Below the pieces are notes generated by a model, which did not search any database, was not told where the DNA came from, and worked only from the letters and a program-made list of their open reading frames with translations. Both the position numbers and the translations under genes were made by a program. From contig OZ029913.1 in the NCBI GenBank assembly GCA_964023275.1, positions 48,363,976 to 48,427,975 on the forward strand: a stretch of 64,000 nucleotides of DNA, given 5' to 3'. Positions 22,634 through 32,518 of this stretch are shown piece after piece (position 1 is the first letter of the stretch; every line of letters starts with the position of its first letter). The DNA is from Norana najaformis. Taxonomy: Eukaryota > Annelida > Clitellata > Crassiclitellata > Hormogastridae.

Positions 22634-23187
22634 GAACATATATAATAATAATAATTAGCAACTTCTAATGCGCCGTTGTCTAATGCACAAGGCATCAACC
22701 AATGGCACACCAAAACCAAGCCACAATCAGGTCGATATCCAGAAGGTCAGTCCGCACGACAGAGAGGCAGCCTGTGGTGGATAAGCAATTTGAAACAGGT
22801 AAGTTTTAAGTTGAGAACAAAATGACAGAAGCGACTGAGCAGAACGAACAGACACAGGGAGGGAATACCAGAATTTTGGTCCAGCAACTGAAAATGCTCG
22901 TTTACCCAGAACAGTTCTAGCCCAAGGTATGACCAGAGAAAGACAATCAGATGACCTTGCAGAATAATGGTAAGTCTGTGGAATAAGGACTGATTTCAAG
23001 TATTGTGGTTGGCCTTAGTTCAGTATAAACTGTAAGTCCTAATGTGAAACAAATCCTTTGCTAAACAGGAAGCCAATGTAAAGATTTAAGCACAGGGGTT
23101 ATATGCTCATATTTAGAAGTATTTGTTATGGCTCTAGCTAAGGAGTTCTGAACTCTTTGGAGTTTCTGCATGTTTGACTTAGTGATA
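22634..23187 (-). pseudogene. C-terminus and 3' UTR of the CR1-like LINE
   Basis: Directly continuing the frame interrupted at 24402, the minus strand reads KLQRVQNSLARAI, then YEHITPVLKSLHWLPVKQRI and later RTVLGKRAFSVAGPKFWYSL, then LLSFCSQLKTYLFQ. These are the standard end motifs of CR1-type RT ORFs. Stops lie in between. The 3' UTR follows to about 22634 with ATT repeats. Confidence 0.75.
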
Positions 23188-24399
23188 CAGTGCAGTTCGT
23201 TTAAGACGAAAGACAGGGTACCAGCAGAAATATTTTGTCTTAACCGAATTTCGTATTAACCGTTAGGCAAGCATAAGCGCAGCATGCCAGCCAGAAACAC
23301 GTTATGACTGCATGGCTTACCATGCAGCAGCAAATGACGCATTACTGCATATGATCCCGGTAGGCTACGAACTTTAGCGGCCATTTTTAGATGCAAGTCT
23401 CTAGTAAACCAATAATCTATTTCACGCTGGAGCAGCAAGCGAGGGGTATTTTAAGGTTTTATGGAAGGGTAAGGCCGATACATTCCATTACGACGCTATT
23501 TCGACAGCGAATCCGAATCGGTCTTGGAGAGGGGTGGGCGTGTCAGACAGCGAGAAGCCTTTGAACGAGGCTACAGCACATGTAAATGTACGTGCTGATT
23601 GATTTGGGGCAGATGCCTCTACATTCTGATTCTGACCATTGACCAATGTCTTCGCCATATGGCAAAGACTTGTCAACGAGGATATTAGGCTACCTGAGAA
23701 GAGCTCGGAAAGTTACACGTATGTCTGATAACAGCAAGCACTAATCTGGCTACAGTAGTCAAAGATACTTGAATTGTCTAATGCCTCTAGCTTTAGGGCA
23801 CTTCCACTGTGGTTACATATCTCACTACCATAAATTTGCCACATGACTGGCTTAATGTCCTTTATTGTCAGATAAAATATGCCCACGAATGAAATGGCCA
23901 CATTAGTGTAGGCAGCTACAAAAGTTTACTTCCTAAACTTAGGCATCATTATGGTAAATATGATATCTATGGTCTCATGCACCAACGCATTTTGACGAGC
24001 CTGATGCTGTGGTCTGCGAGTCTCTTACCATCAATCACCCAGTTACAGCTTAAAAACATGTAGGCCTACCCTATCTCATTCCTCGAATGGTGACATTCAT
24101 CAAAGACCGACGCTGTCAATCTATCGTAGACGTATATGGAAGTGCGAACCCGAAACCTTACTGCAAGCTGCAGCTGTTGTGTTTCAGTCAACATTTTGTC
24201 TTATGCGACGGACTTAGCACTGAAATAAATTCACGGGACCGAAAATCATTTTCGTAATAATCATCTTTTCGTCTTATCAGTTTTGTCTTAAGAGAATAAT
24301 TTAACGTTATTATTGATTTACATCAGAACGGACCAAGTTTTCATTTCGTACTAAGCGATATTTTGTCCTATCCGTTTTCGTCTTACGTGATTTATACTG
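23188..24399. mobile_element. pogo/Tigger-like non-autonomous DNA transposon
   Basis: The left end is CAGTGCAGTTCGTTTAAGAC followed by GAAAG. The right end, reverse-complemented, is CAGTATAAATCACGTAAGAC followed by GAAAA. TA dinucleotides at 23186-23187 and 24400-24401 form the target duplication expected of Tc1/mariner/pogo elements. CAGT starts and an AAGACGAAA core resemble pogo termini. The 1212-bp body has no transposase frame. Removing it rejoins the CR1 ORF between the SILVG and ISLSNMQ stretches, which confirms the boundaries. Confidence 0.8.
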
Positions 24400-24401
24400 T
24401 A

Positions 24402-24700
24402 CCAACAAGAATGGATTTACAATAGTCAAGGCGACTGGAGACCAATGCATTGGCTAAGGATATTCTGGAAGACATGGGGACATAATGCCTAATTCTGCCT
24501 ATGTCACGAATATACATGTAAGATGACTTACAAATACCATTTACATAGTTTGTGAGAGACATGGTAGAATCAAAAACAACACCCAAGTCACGAGCAGTAT
24601 CAGTCATCTCATTGAGTGAATCACCCAGTTTTACGGATTTAAACCATCCGAATTTCTTAAGTTGCTGAGGAGTGCCAAGTAATTGTAATTTGAAATTTGT
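24402..24700 (-). pseudogene. CR1-like LINE, post-YADD segment
   Basis: Minus-strand reading gives LLGTPQQLKKFGWFKSVKLG, DTARDLGVVFDSTM, SSYMYIRDIGRIRHYVP and VSSRLDYCKSILVG, which follow the RT palm in CR1-type ORFs. It breaks off at the pogo-like element on the left and at unidentified DNA on the right. Confidence 0.75.
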
Positions 24701-25476
24701 ATAGCGCCTCTTCAAGATAAACTCATCAGAGGCTCTCTCTGCGCTAATGATGTTAAATGTCATTAAGAACGGAACTTTCGTCCACAAGTAGGCCCTAAAC
24801 ATTGGTCAGAATATTAGACGAGTCACCGGTGGCAAGCTCGCGCACACACGCAAAGCCCAACCAACAGGTTCCCAACTAGAGTTAATGATGACAGCATGTT
24901 CGGAGTTACTGAAGCATGTAGCAACGAGGATGAGGAGCGACCATGGGAGATGTGATCCGCCGCCAATGGCTCACGGTTACCCCATCGTCCAACAGTCTCT
25001 AGTAGATGGAAGACGTTGCGGCGAGTGGAGATTAATCGAACCATCGGATATGCGTCGGGCAGGTCTCGTCGCCCGTCTTTTGGTAGGTAGCTGGACCACT
25101 CCGTATCTGATAGTTGGAGCCGCTCCAAAGACTCTCTTCGCCCTTCTTCACCGGATCCGAGATTTCCCGACGTTAACGGCGTGCGTGGGTCTGTAGGTCT
25201 GAGACTAGACTGTCAAGCTTGAATCCTGTCCCCGCTCGGTGGGTGGACCAGTCCATTCACGGAAGGTCATGATGATAAACAACAAACATCCGAAACGCGA
25301 TAATTCCGTTTTGGAAACGAAAAATAATTCCACCGCGCCAACTCGCAAACAGAAGAAAGCCAAACTGCTTAAATTACCGAGGAGATGTTACGTTTAGACA
25401 GAATAATCCGTCAAAATAAACACGTAGATATCCAACGACCATTATGGTCGCGGACATGAGGATATGTAGTAGAAAT
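24701..25476. other. Unidentified insert in the CR1-like LINE
   Basis: The LINE ORF stops after KLLLNPSD at 25477 and resumes about 24700 with only a few codons missing, so these about 775 bp were inserted or replaced sequence. The middle, 24880-25200, is noticeably GC-richer than its surroundings. I see no known domain, TIR or target duplication. Confidence 0.45.
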
Positions 25477-26112
25477 TCAGTCTGAGGGGTTAAGGAGGAG
25501 TTTATTAGCCGCCATCCAAGACTGCAGCTCTTGAAAGGCATCAGACAACAGCTGCACAGACGAGTGACAAGTCAAACCGTCAAATGAGATGTAGATTTGG
25601 GTATCATGAGCATAGAAATGATATCCCAGTGAATGATTGTCTAGCAGAGTACCAAGAGGTGTGGTGTATAATGTAAACAAAAGAGGACCAAGCACAGAAC
25701 CCTGCGGAACGCCACAAGTCAACGAGGCATTAGCTGAATAATGTCCATTGAAATATACGGACTGAGTGCGAGGGCTGAGGTAAGTAGCAAACCAGTGTAG
25801 GGCAGGACCAGAAACTCCAGACCAGTGCTGAAGACGATGCAAAAGGAGAGAGTGGTCGACAATATCAAAGGGAGCAGATAAATCAAGGAGAGCAAGTGCT
25901 GTCACCTTACCCTTATCCATGGAGCACATGATGTCGTTATGAACAGCAAGCAGGACAGATTCTGTTGAATGAAATTTACGGTATGCAGACTGAAATGGAG
26001 GAATTAGTGGGTTGGAAGAAAGGTGAGCTTGCATACGATTCAAAACTACCCGTTCAAGAATTTTATATATAAAATTCAAATGTTGAGATGGGTCTGTAAT
26101 TAGACAGGTCAC
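25477..26112 (-). pseudogene. RT domain of the CR1-like LINE
   Basis: This 211-residue frame carries RT palm and finger motifs: LNRMQAHLSSNPLIPPFQSA, HSTESVLLAVHND, LALLDLSAPFDIVDHSLLL, GVPQGSVLGPLLFTLYTTPL and FYAHDTQIYISF. The catalytic box is YAHD, so the first of the paired aspartates is lost. It is offset in frame from the upstream endonuclease ORF at about 26110. Its end joins to the block resuming near 24700. Confidence 0.8.
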
Positions 26113-27680
26113 CCAGGTCGAGAGAAAGTTTCTTTAGCAGAGGAAGAACTATGGCATGAGCAAAGGCAGATTGGGAAGGATACCTCAAGCAATGAGAAAT
26201 TGATAATTGATGTAATGGTTGGACCCAGGATATCAAAACATTCTTTTAGGTAAGAAGTGGGAATGGTGTCTAGGAGAGAGGTTTTGTCGAGTGAAGAAAA
26301 TATGAGTCTGCGAACCTCCGCAAGTGTTGTTGGCAGAAAGTAATTCAAGATTGGAGGAGAAGAACAAGGAAGAAGAAATTTATCACATATCGAATAACCA
26401 TTAAATGTCAGCCTTATGCCAGAAATCTTATCAGCAAAAAAGGTCAAAAATTGACTGGCTAGCTCTTGGGTAGCACAGAACATGCCAAAAGATAAATTTA
26501 ACTTCTCTCTGTGTAGTAATTTATTCAAAGCCATCCACAGAGTTTTTGGAGATGTAGAACTTTCAGCAATTAAATTAGTTAAATATTCTGATTTTGCAGA
26601 AGAAACAAGTTTGCGCACAAGTTTGCACTGTTTCTTAAACCTATTGAGATCTGAGTGAAGTCGAGAGTGGCGCAACCAACGCTCTAACTGGCTTCTACGA
26701 TGCCTAGCATCAGAAATGGCAGAGTTGAACCAAGGCTGTGGTGTGTGCCCTACTACTTTCTTAGTTCTAAAAGGATTTTTTCTGTCAAGAATCTCAGATA
26801 AAGTAGACTGGAACTGCATAGCCAGTTCATTAACAGTTTGTGCAGGAGCTAACCACGACGGAGATTTTAAGATGTCATGCTTTAGCTTATTTAAATCAAT
26901 TTTATTCCAAGGACGAAATTTAATAGTTTTATAATTTGAGATTGGTTTAAAAGGGAAGTCAGATTTTGAGGAAATTGCAATATGATCTGATAAATAAGAC
27001 TCAACTGGAGAGACAGAATGAAGCGATTTTGAATCAGAACGAGTTATCAAAACATATAAGGTGTGGCCTTTATTATGTGTAGGAAAGGTAACAAGTTGTT
27101 TCATGTCAAATCCTTCTAACATATCAAGAAATGATGAGAAACAATGACCAGCTGTACCAATATGAATATTAAAGTCACCCATAATAACTATTTCAGAGGG
27201 AGAGGAAATCAAATATTCAAGTAGTGACTGGAATTCATTAAGAAAATCAGTCAAAGAGAGGGATGTGGGACGATAAATATTTACATGTAATACCTGTTTG
27301 TTGCCAGAAATGAGCGTAGCAGCTAGGGCCTCAAATGACTTGGGTGTAGGAATAGGCAACGTGAATTTACGTAGTGGCAGGCATGACTTGAAAAGAAAGG
27401 CGAGCCCTCCGCCTTTGCCGCTGCACCGAGGCTCATTCAGCATAGTGAAGGTTGGGGGATTAAGATCAGAAATGAATCCAGGTGTGTCACTAGGCTGGAG
27501 CCACATCTCGGTAAGAGCAAGTATGTGTAAAGAATTCTCACAAAGAAAATTATGAAGGACGGCAGCTTTACTACAAAGGGAACAAATGTTTAACAGACCA
27601 ATATCCAAATTTTTAAGTCTAGCAGGTCCTGGATTGATTTCAACATCACTAGCCAAAAGAAGCAACAGGAACAAATACAC
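26109..27680 (-). CDS. LINE ORF: 2A-like N-terminus, APE endonuclease, start of RT
   Basis: A 523-residue frame on the minus strand. Residues 1-11 are hydrophobic (LFLLLLLAS) and are followed by DVEINPGP (residues 12-19), an exact match to the 2A ribosome-skipping consensus DxExNPGP. Next comes an AP-type endonuclease that would nick target DNA: LLNICSLCSKAAVL, LALTEMWLQPSD, GKGGGLAFLF, IVMGDFNIH and YLSDHIAISS. After about residue 230 comes the linker to RT (PWFNSAISDARHRRSQLERW). The start given is a GTG; no upstream in-frame ATG is visible, so the true 5' end is unresolved or lost. A frameshift near 26110 separates it from RT. Confidence 0.8.
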   Translation of the reverse strand: MYLFLLLLLASDVEINPGPARLKNLDIGLLNICSLCSKAAVLHNFLCENSLHILALTEMWLQPSDTPGFISDLNPPTFTMLNEPRCSGKGGGLAFLFKSCLPLRKFTLPIPTPKSFEALAATLISGNKQVLHVNIYRPTSLSLTDFLNEFQSLLEYLISSPSEIVIMGDFNIHIGTAGHCFSSFLDMLEGFDMKQLVTFPTHNKGHTLYVLITRSDSKSLHSVSPVESYLSDHIAISSKSDFPFKPISNYKTIKFRPWNKIDLNKLKHDILKSPSWLAPAQTVNELAMQFQSTLSEILDRKNPFRTKKVVGHTPQPWFNSAISDARHRRSQLERWLRHSRLHSDLNRFKKQCKLVRKLVSSAKSEYLTNLIAESSTSPKTLWMALNKLLHREKLNLSFGMFCATQELASQFLTFFADKISGIRLTFNGYSICDKFLLPCSSPPILNYFLPTTLAEVRRLIFSSLDKTSLLDTIPTSYLKECFDILGPTITSIINFSLLEVSFPICLCSCHSSSSAKETFSRPG

Positions 27681-27989
27681 AGACGATATTTTACATGAAT
27701 TTACCTTTAAATAATTTATTTATATTTATATGGCACCTGATGAATGAAATAACTAATTTGAAGTTGCTGCATAAACTAAAAACAAACATGCGATCAGGAA
27801 ATTCAGATAGAAATTATTTAAGACAAAAAAATATTTATTTCTTAACAAGCCAATACGTCCTTGAATCATGCTTCCATGTACTGTTGCTGAAAGCCATGTA
27901 GTAAATGACCATGTAATAAAATATTACCTTACCTTAACCAACCTTACCTTTCACATAATTGCCATTTCGATGTGACCACTGTTTGGGTT

Positions 27990-28175
27990 GGCATGGTAGC
28001 TGAGGGGCAGCAAGTCAACTTTTTACCTCTGGCTTGGATTTGAATCCTGAGCCTGTCTCGTGAAAGAGACACAGATTGCAATGTTACACTGGCGTAACCT
28101 TGCTTGGCCGTCATCTTCAAAGTGAGTGCCTCTTGAAATCTAGTACACACAACCATTGTGTAGCAATCAACCAAT
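27990..28175 (+). repeat. tRNA-derived SINE
   Basis: GGCATGGTAGCTGAGGGGC contains an A-box-like TAGCTGAGGGG, and GGATTTGAATCC about 45 bp downstream is B-box-like. A body of about 130 bp follows and ends in an AT-rich tract. It lies just 5' of the first visible exon of the PRXL2C-like gene. Confidence 0.5.
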
Positions 28176-28189
28176 GTTTATATATATGA

Positions 28190-28222
28190 ATATATATGTG
28201 TGTATATATATATATATTATAT
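28190..28222. repeat. (TA)n microsatellite
   Basis: Runs of TA and TGTG dinucleotides, 20 bp upstream of the splice acceptor of the PRXL2C-like exon. Confidence 0.8.
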
Positions 28223-28244
28223 CTAAGCATTATTGTTTTTGTAG

Positions 28245-28353
28245 GCATTTCGTGAAGCAACTGGTTACCAACAAAAAATATTTGTTGATTCAGACAGGAA
28301 GTTGTACAAAGCTTTAAAATGCAAAGACTCGATGAACTTTAGTCATATAGCAG
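28245..28353 (+). CDS. PRXL2C: PRXL2C (AAED1)-like gene, third-last exon
   Basis: This 109-bp exon has a pyrimidine tract and TTTTTGTAG acceptor before it and CAG|GTAGGTT after it. It encodes AFREATGYQQKIFVDSDRKL then YKALKC and SHIAG. This lines up with the part of vertebrate PRXL2C that reads roughly FCKLTGYSHEIYVD and YKRLG. The family has a thioredoxin/AhpC-TSA fold and a presumed redox role. The exon ends in phase 1, which agrees with the next two exons. The upstream exons with the CxxC region were not found in the window; they may lie left of the LINE-rich intron or outside it. Confidence 0.65.
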
Positions 28354-28696
28354 GTAGGTTGGGCTTTCAGTGATGTTCCATCAACTTGCTTAAAAGGTCT
28401 CTAGTAAACCAATTTGAATTGGTTGATGTACTTGTAATTTTTATCTGTTACTGGGTCATATTCTATGAGAAGAGGTGACCATAGCTCTTCTTGTGGTTCT
28501 TTGCCCCCTAGGCAGGTTCATACGTCCAATGGCGCCATTCTTCACGTTGCTGAGCATCTCTTTTCAGTTCGCTGTATCCATCCGTGATCATCCAGTCCGT
28601 CAACATCTGTCTAGGTCTTCCTCTTGTTTTCCGTCCCTCCATTCTTCCCTCGATAATAGTTCTTACGAGTGAGTCCCCTCTCATTATGTGGCCAAT

Positions 28697-29362
28697 TCAT
28701 TTCCTCTGTCGACCTCTAATTGTTCCCACCAAGGATCTTTCTTCCTCTACTCTTTGCAGTATCTCCTCATTTGTAATGTGCTCTGTCCAGCTGACTCTTT
28801 CCATCCTGCGCCATATCCACATCTCAAATGCTTCCAATCTTCTGATGTCTTCCTTTCTCAGAGTCCATGTTTCTGATCCATACAGAACCATGCTCCAAAC
28901 CAAGGTTTTCACCAGTCGTTTCTTCAGGTTCCGATTTAGTTTCCCTCTCATTAGTTCCCTCCTTTTACAGAATGCGTCCTTTCCCATAGCTATTCTTCTT
29001 TTTATTTCAGCATGGCATTTCGCATCTTGTGTAACCACACTTCCCAGGTAGCAGAATTCCCCGACCTGTTCTATTTCTTCACCATTTATAGTGATCCTGA
29101 CTGTCATTACCTCTTTTTTACTTATCTTCATAACCTTTGTCTTTTTGATGTTTATTTTCATTTCATATTCTGTTGAGACACTATTCAGACGGTCCATCAT
29201 TCTCTGTAGACCCTTCTGACTGCCCGCCAACATCGCCTGATCATCTGCAAACCTCAGAGCATTCAGCAACCTGCCCCCCACCTTTATTCCCTCTGTCATG
29301 TCCTCCAATGCCTCTCTTATAAGTTCCTCTATATGTTGAAAAGCAGTGGTGAAAGTGGGCAA
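28697..29362 (-). CDS. LINE reverse transcriptase, C-terminal third
   Basis: A 221-residue frame that begins in the block before the active site. ALRFADDQAMLAGSQ holds the catalytic FADD, then MKINIKKTKVMKISKK, CYLGSVVTQDAKC, LVKTLVWSMVLYGSETWTL and RRLEAFEMWIWRRM, the standard end of RTE-type ORFs. The frame leaves the ORF near 28697 and a short C-terminal remnant follows to about 28450. Confidence 0.8.
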   Translation of the reverse strand: MPTFTTAFQHIEELIREALEDMTEGIKVGGRLLNALRFADDQAMLAGSQKGLQRMMDRLNSVSTEYEMKINIKKTKVMKISKKEVMTVRITINGEEIEQVGEFCYLGSVVTQDAKCHAEIKRRIAMGKDAFCKRRELMRGKLNRNLKKRLVKTLVWSMVLYGSETWTLRKEDIRRLEAFEMWIWRRMERVSWTEHITNEEILQRVEEERSLVGTIRGRQRK

Positions 29363-30453
29363 CCTTGTCTTACTCCTCTACCTATTTTTCCAGGCTCCGA
29401 GTATTCTCCTTCGATTCTTATCCTTACTTTCTCGCCCATGTACAGGTTTCCTATAAGCCTTCTGTCTTTCCAGTCCACACCCAGTCGTGTAAGTGCATGC
29501 AGTAACTTCCTCCAGTCTGCTCGATCAAATGCCTTCTCGTAATCTACAAAGCATACGTAAATGTCCTGACCATGTTGGAGATTTCTTTCTGCTAGTACCC
29601 TCAAGGCTCCAATTGCATCTCTTGTTCCTCTACCCTTCATGAACCCAAATTGATCCACTCCTAGAAAGCCAGTTGCTTCTGTCTTAGCTTGTATCCTTTT
29701 TGTGAGAATTCGTAAAATGATCTTGGATGCATGAGTGAGAAGGCTGATAGTTCGATGGTCCTCGCTTGCTGTTGCATTTGATTTCTTTTTGAGCGGGATC
29801 AAAATGGTCTGCAAGAAATCCTCTGGCCATGCTCCAGTGTTGTAGATGTCCTGACATATTCTTACCAATTCTGCCATTGCCTTTTCTCCTAGGTTCTTAA
29901 GCAACTCAATCGGTATGTTATCGATCCCCTCAGCTTTATTGTTTTTCATTTCATTAATGGCCGCCAGTACCTCCTCCTTCATCACATCAGGTCCAGTAAC
30001 ATCATCCCTGTCATCTGGTGTGCACTCTTCCTGGAGAACCCCGTGGTTGCAGTTGCCCATATATAATTCCTCCACATAATCTTTCCAACGACTCCTGATG
30101 TCGTTGGGATCCTGTAGTATCCTGCCACCCTTGTCCCCGACTGCAATTCCTCCACCAATATTCGGTTTCTTTGCTAACTTTTTAACCTTTTCGTATACTA
30201 GATCATGTCTTCCAAGCTCCTGTAGTGCCTCCAGGTCATCACATTGGTCTTCCCACCACTTTTCTCTTGCCTTGTCCCTTGTTCTCCTTAGTTTATTGTT
30301 GAGTCTTTTATATTCCCTTCTTGCTTCTTCTGTACTTTGGTGTTTCCGTTTACTTCTTCCTTCCATATCCTGAAGCATTTCTGTTGTGACCCATGGTTTT
30401 CGAGGGGCCACCCCCACCTGGAATCCCACCGTCTCCACTGTCTCTCTAAGCAC
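29329..30453 (-). CDS. LINE reverse transcriptase, N-terminal two thirds
   Basis: A 374-residue frame with KPWVTTEMLQDMEGRSKRKH, then RT motifs MKNNKAEGIDNIPIELLK, LIPLKKKSNATASEDHRTIS, GFMKGRGTRDAIGALR, VCFVDYEKAFDRADW (first catalytic D) and GRGVRQGCPLSPLLFNI. The frame shifts just after this block; the catalytic FADD is in the next frame. Confidence 0.8.
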   Translation of the reverse strand: MLRETVETVGFQVGVAPRKPWVTTEMLQDMEGRSKRKHQSTEEARREYKRLNNKLRRTRDKAREKWWEDQCDDLEALQELGRHDLVYEKVKKLAKKPNIGGGIAVGDKGGRILQDPNDIRSRWKDYVEELYMGNCNHGVLQEECTPDDRDDVTGPDVMKEEVLAAINEMKNNKAEGIDNIPIELLKNLGEKAMAELVRICQDIYNTGAWPEDFLQTILIPLKKKSNATASEDHRTISLLTHASKIILRILTKRIQAKTEATGFLGVDQFGFMKGRGTRDAIGALRVLAERNLQHGQDIYVCFVDYEKAFDRADWRKLLHALTRLGVDWKDRRLIGNLYMGEKVRIRIEGEYSEPGKIGRGVRQGCPLSPLLFNI

Positions 30454-31058
30454 TGTCTGCTTAAGCCTCCTCCATCTCTCCTCTGTTGATGGAGGAGAGA
30501 TGGAGGAGGCATATTTCCTGTTTCCAAGCGTTCCTCTATCCTATTTGATAGTTCTTGACTCTTCATTTGTAGTTTTTCCTTATTCCACTTCTGTCTTAGT
30601 ATCCTTTTCTTCTTGAGGAATTTTAGTTGGAGGCAGAACGTTATGGCAACCAAGTTATGGTCCGTGTCCGCATCGACTCCGGCTTTAGAGTTCTTTACAC
30701 TATTCCTATATCTTTGTCTAACCATGATATAGTCCAGCTGGTAACGTGCCTCATCACCTGGCGACTTCCAAGTGTATCTGCGCCGTTTTTCCTGCTGAAA
30801 CCAGATATTTGTTACCACTAATTCTTGATGTCGGCAGAACTCCACAAGCTTCTCCCCTTTGTCATTTCTCTTCCCCAACCCATATTTACCTATACATTTT
30901 TCTTGCCCTCCCTCTCCAACCGATGCATTCCAATCTCCCATAACAATTATGTAGTTGCTTCCTTTGATGTCAGCGAGTTTTTCTTCTATTATCTCATAGA
31001 TACCGTCGACCTCCTCTTCCTCATGTGCTGTGGTGGGCATATAAATTTGCATGATCAC
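30288..31058 (-). CDS. LINE endonuclease C-terminal part and linker
   Basis: A 256-residue frame continuing the nuclease: IIVMGDWNASVGEGG carries the catalytic D and N, YTWKSPGDEARYQLDYIMV the substrate loop, and DADTDHNLVAI the catalytic D-H pair. After residue 140 or so the frame goes through the linker and then out of frame near 30570, where another frame takes over at 30453. Confidence 0.75.
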   Translation of the reverse strand: MIMQIYMPTTAHEEEEVDGIYEIIEEKLADIKGSNYIIVMGDWNASVGEGGQEKCIGKYGLGKRNDKGEKLVEFCRHQELVVTNIWFQQEKRRRYTWKSPGDEARYQLDYIMVRQRYRNSVKNSKAGVDADTDHNLVAITFCLQLKFLKKKRILRQKWNKEKLQMKSQELSNRIEERLETGNMPPPSLLHQQRRDGGGLSRQCLERQWRRWDSRWGWPLENHGSQQKCFRIWKEEVNGNTKVQKKQEGNIKDSTIN

Positions 31059-31063
31059 AATGT

Positions 31064-31543
31064 CTACTGGGTCAGCCGTAATGTCACCATGATCAACCTA
31101 TCTCCATGCTTCTCCACTCTGTATACACACTTTGCGAGCGTTTCCTCCAACAAGATGGCCACACCATTTTGACTTTCCCTTCCGCCGGTGTAGATAACCC
31201 TAATTCCGTCTCTCACAAAATCCCCATCCTTCCTCCATCTGACCTCGGATAGGCCCAATATGTCCAAACCTGCCCTTCTCATCTCTCCAATAACATTGGC
31301 CAACTTTCCTGGTCTCAGCATCGTTCTCACATTCCATGTCCCTACTCTTATCTTCTCTTTACAAGGATTTCGCTTGTTGATGACCTTAGAGGCCTTGTTC
31401 CCTCTCCTGCTGAACGCGACTCTTTCCGAAAACTGGATTGAATCGTTAACGTTGTTGACTGGCTTCTTTTTTGGCGTCATCTTCAGTTTAACCATAGCTA
31501 CAGCAGATATATCCAAACCCCATCTGGCAAACTTCACCTGCAA
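31064..31543 (-). CDS. LINE endonuclease, N-terminal part
   Basis: A 159-residue frame. After a basic leader it has VGTWNVRTMLRPGKLANV, the usual start of RTE-type AP endonucleases, then GLDILGLSEVRWRKDGDF (E is catalytic), GIRVIYTGG and NGVAILLEE. It is shifted in frame against the rest of the endonuclease, which begins at 31058. Confidence 0.75.
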   Translation of the reverse strand: MQVKFARWGLDISAVAMVKLKMTPKKKPVNNVNDSIQFSERVAFSRRGNKASKVINKRNPCKEKIRVGTWNVRTMLRPGKLANVIGEMRRAGLDILGLSEVRWRKDGDFVRDGIRVIYTGGRESQNGVAILLEETLAKCVYRVEKHGDRLIMVTLRLTQ

Positions 31544-31743
31544 CCTCCCAATATAAATGTACTAACCCCTACCATACTGATCAAATCCCATTTAAAATGC
31601 TGACTATAGTCCTGAGTGTGGGACACTGTGCAAGTAGATGAACAGGATAAATAACATAGTTTATTATATGCTAACAAGTAAATCCTTTAGTAGCTTTGCA
31701 GTGTGGCAGTGATTTTTTAAATTTCTTGTGTACGGTTTTGTAG

Positions 31744-31867
31744 TGGAGAGCAAGCATGTTAAATCAGGGGCCTTGTCCGGTATAATTCAGTCTGTTTGGC
31801 GTGGAATGCAATTCTGTGAGCTTCAAGGTGACATTGAACAGCAAGGTGGTGCCTTCATTTTTGGTCC
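31744..31867 (+). CDS. PRXL2C: PRXL2C-like gene, second-last exon
   Basis: A 124-bp exon with acceptor TTTTGTAG and donor CCAG|GTGAC. Translated in the phase set by the previous exon it gives VESKHVKSGALSGIIQSVWR, GMQFCELQGDIEQQGG and AFIFGPG. The pattern SGxxQSxWRxxxxxxxxQGDxxQQGGxxxxGPG is the hallmark of PRXL2C. It ends in phase 1 as expected. Confidence 0.75.
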
Positions 31868-32129
31868 AGGTGACAAAACAAAATAAATTCTTGTATTAAC
31901 ATTGTCATCATTATCATAATTGTATTAATAATGTCAGCATTAGTAGCAACTGAATAAATATTATGAGCTCATAGTTTGTATAGCAGACTCTAAACCTTTT
32001 TTATTGATAATACCTGCTTTGTTGACTTTACTGTTTTTACTTTATTTTTTAAATTACTGCTTGTATTTACATTATTTTAAACAGAAATCTTAGCTCGCAC
32101 TACTTCGTCTGAGATCTTCTACCTTTCTC

Positions 32130-32167
32130 TGTCTCATCTCCTTTCTCTCTCTATCTCTCTCTCTCTG

Positions 32168-32204
<37 letters not shown>

Positions 32205-32212
32205 GTTTCTCC
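32130..32212. repeat. (CT)n microsatellite
   Basis: CT-dinucleotide-rich run with interruptions, in the last intron of the PRXL2C-like gene. Confidence 0.85.
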
Positions 32213-32518
32213 CCCTGCGTATCTCTGTGGCCAATCCTCCAGTCCTTCACTGCCCTAACTTACACTCCGTCGTTCTTGAACAGTCATTCTCTGTTCATCT
32301 GTTCTTACCTTCTGATATGTGCCTTGTATCTCTGTCAATCCCAACAATAATAATACATTTTTCATGACTGCAGTGGTGTTGGGACTTTCCTTCTTTGCAT
32401 ATCATCCTTCTTTGCGTATCACATTTACAGCCTTGTGTTTCAAGACTGCAAATTCTTTTAATTAGAAAACAGGAATTTTGTAGACTGTGCTTCTGTTTGA
32501 TTTTCTAGGAAACGTCTG

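Larger units (their letters stand above)
22634..27700 (-). mobile_element. CR1-like LINE split by two later insertions
   Basis: One LINE on the minus strand can be followed from about 27700 to about 22634. Its endonuclease-RT ORF occupies 27680-25477, the post-YADD region resumes at about 24700-24402, and the C-terminus and 3' UTR lie at 23187-22634. An unidentified segment (24700-25476) and a pogo-like element (23188-24399) interrupt it. The 3' end is marked by GCGCATTAGAAGTTGCTAAT followed by ATT repeats. The catalytic box is YAHD in place of YADD, and a frameshift near 26110 splits the ORF, so the copy is dead. Confidence 0.8.
28450..31560 (-). mobile_element. RTE-like LINE in an intron of the PRXL2C-like gene, antisense
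   Basis: A nearly complete LINE runs on the minus strand from about 31560 to about 28450, inside the intron between two exons of the host gene and opposite to it. It has an AP endonuclease, a linker and an RT with catalytic FADD, in four frames separated by few shifts. The 3' UTR is short. No target duplication could be fixed. Confidence 0.8.

Noticed and set aside
24885-25196. 103-residue plus-strand frame as a host exon
   Set aside because: No family resemblance and no convincing splice sites; it lies in the unidentified insert inside a LINE.
28584-29051. Plus-strand open frames across 28.4-31.2 kb
   Set aside because: They are antisense shadows of the RTE-like LINE, whose conserved motifs are all on the minus strand.
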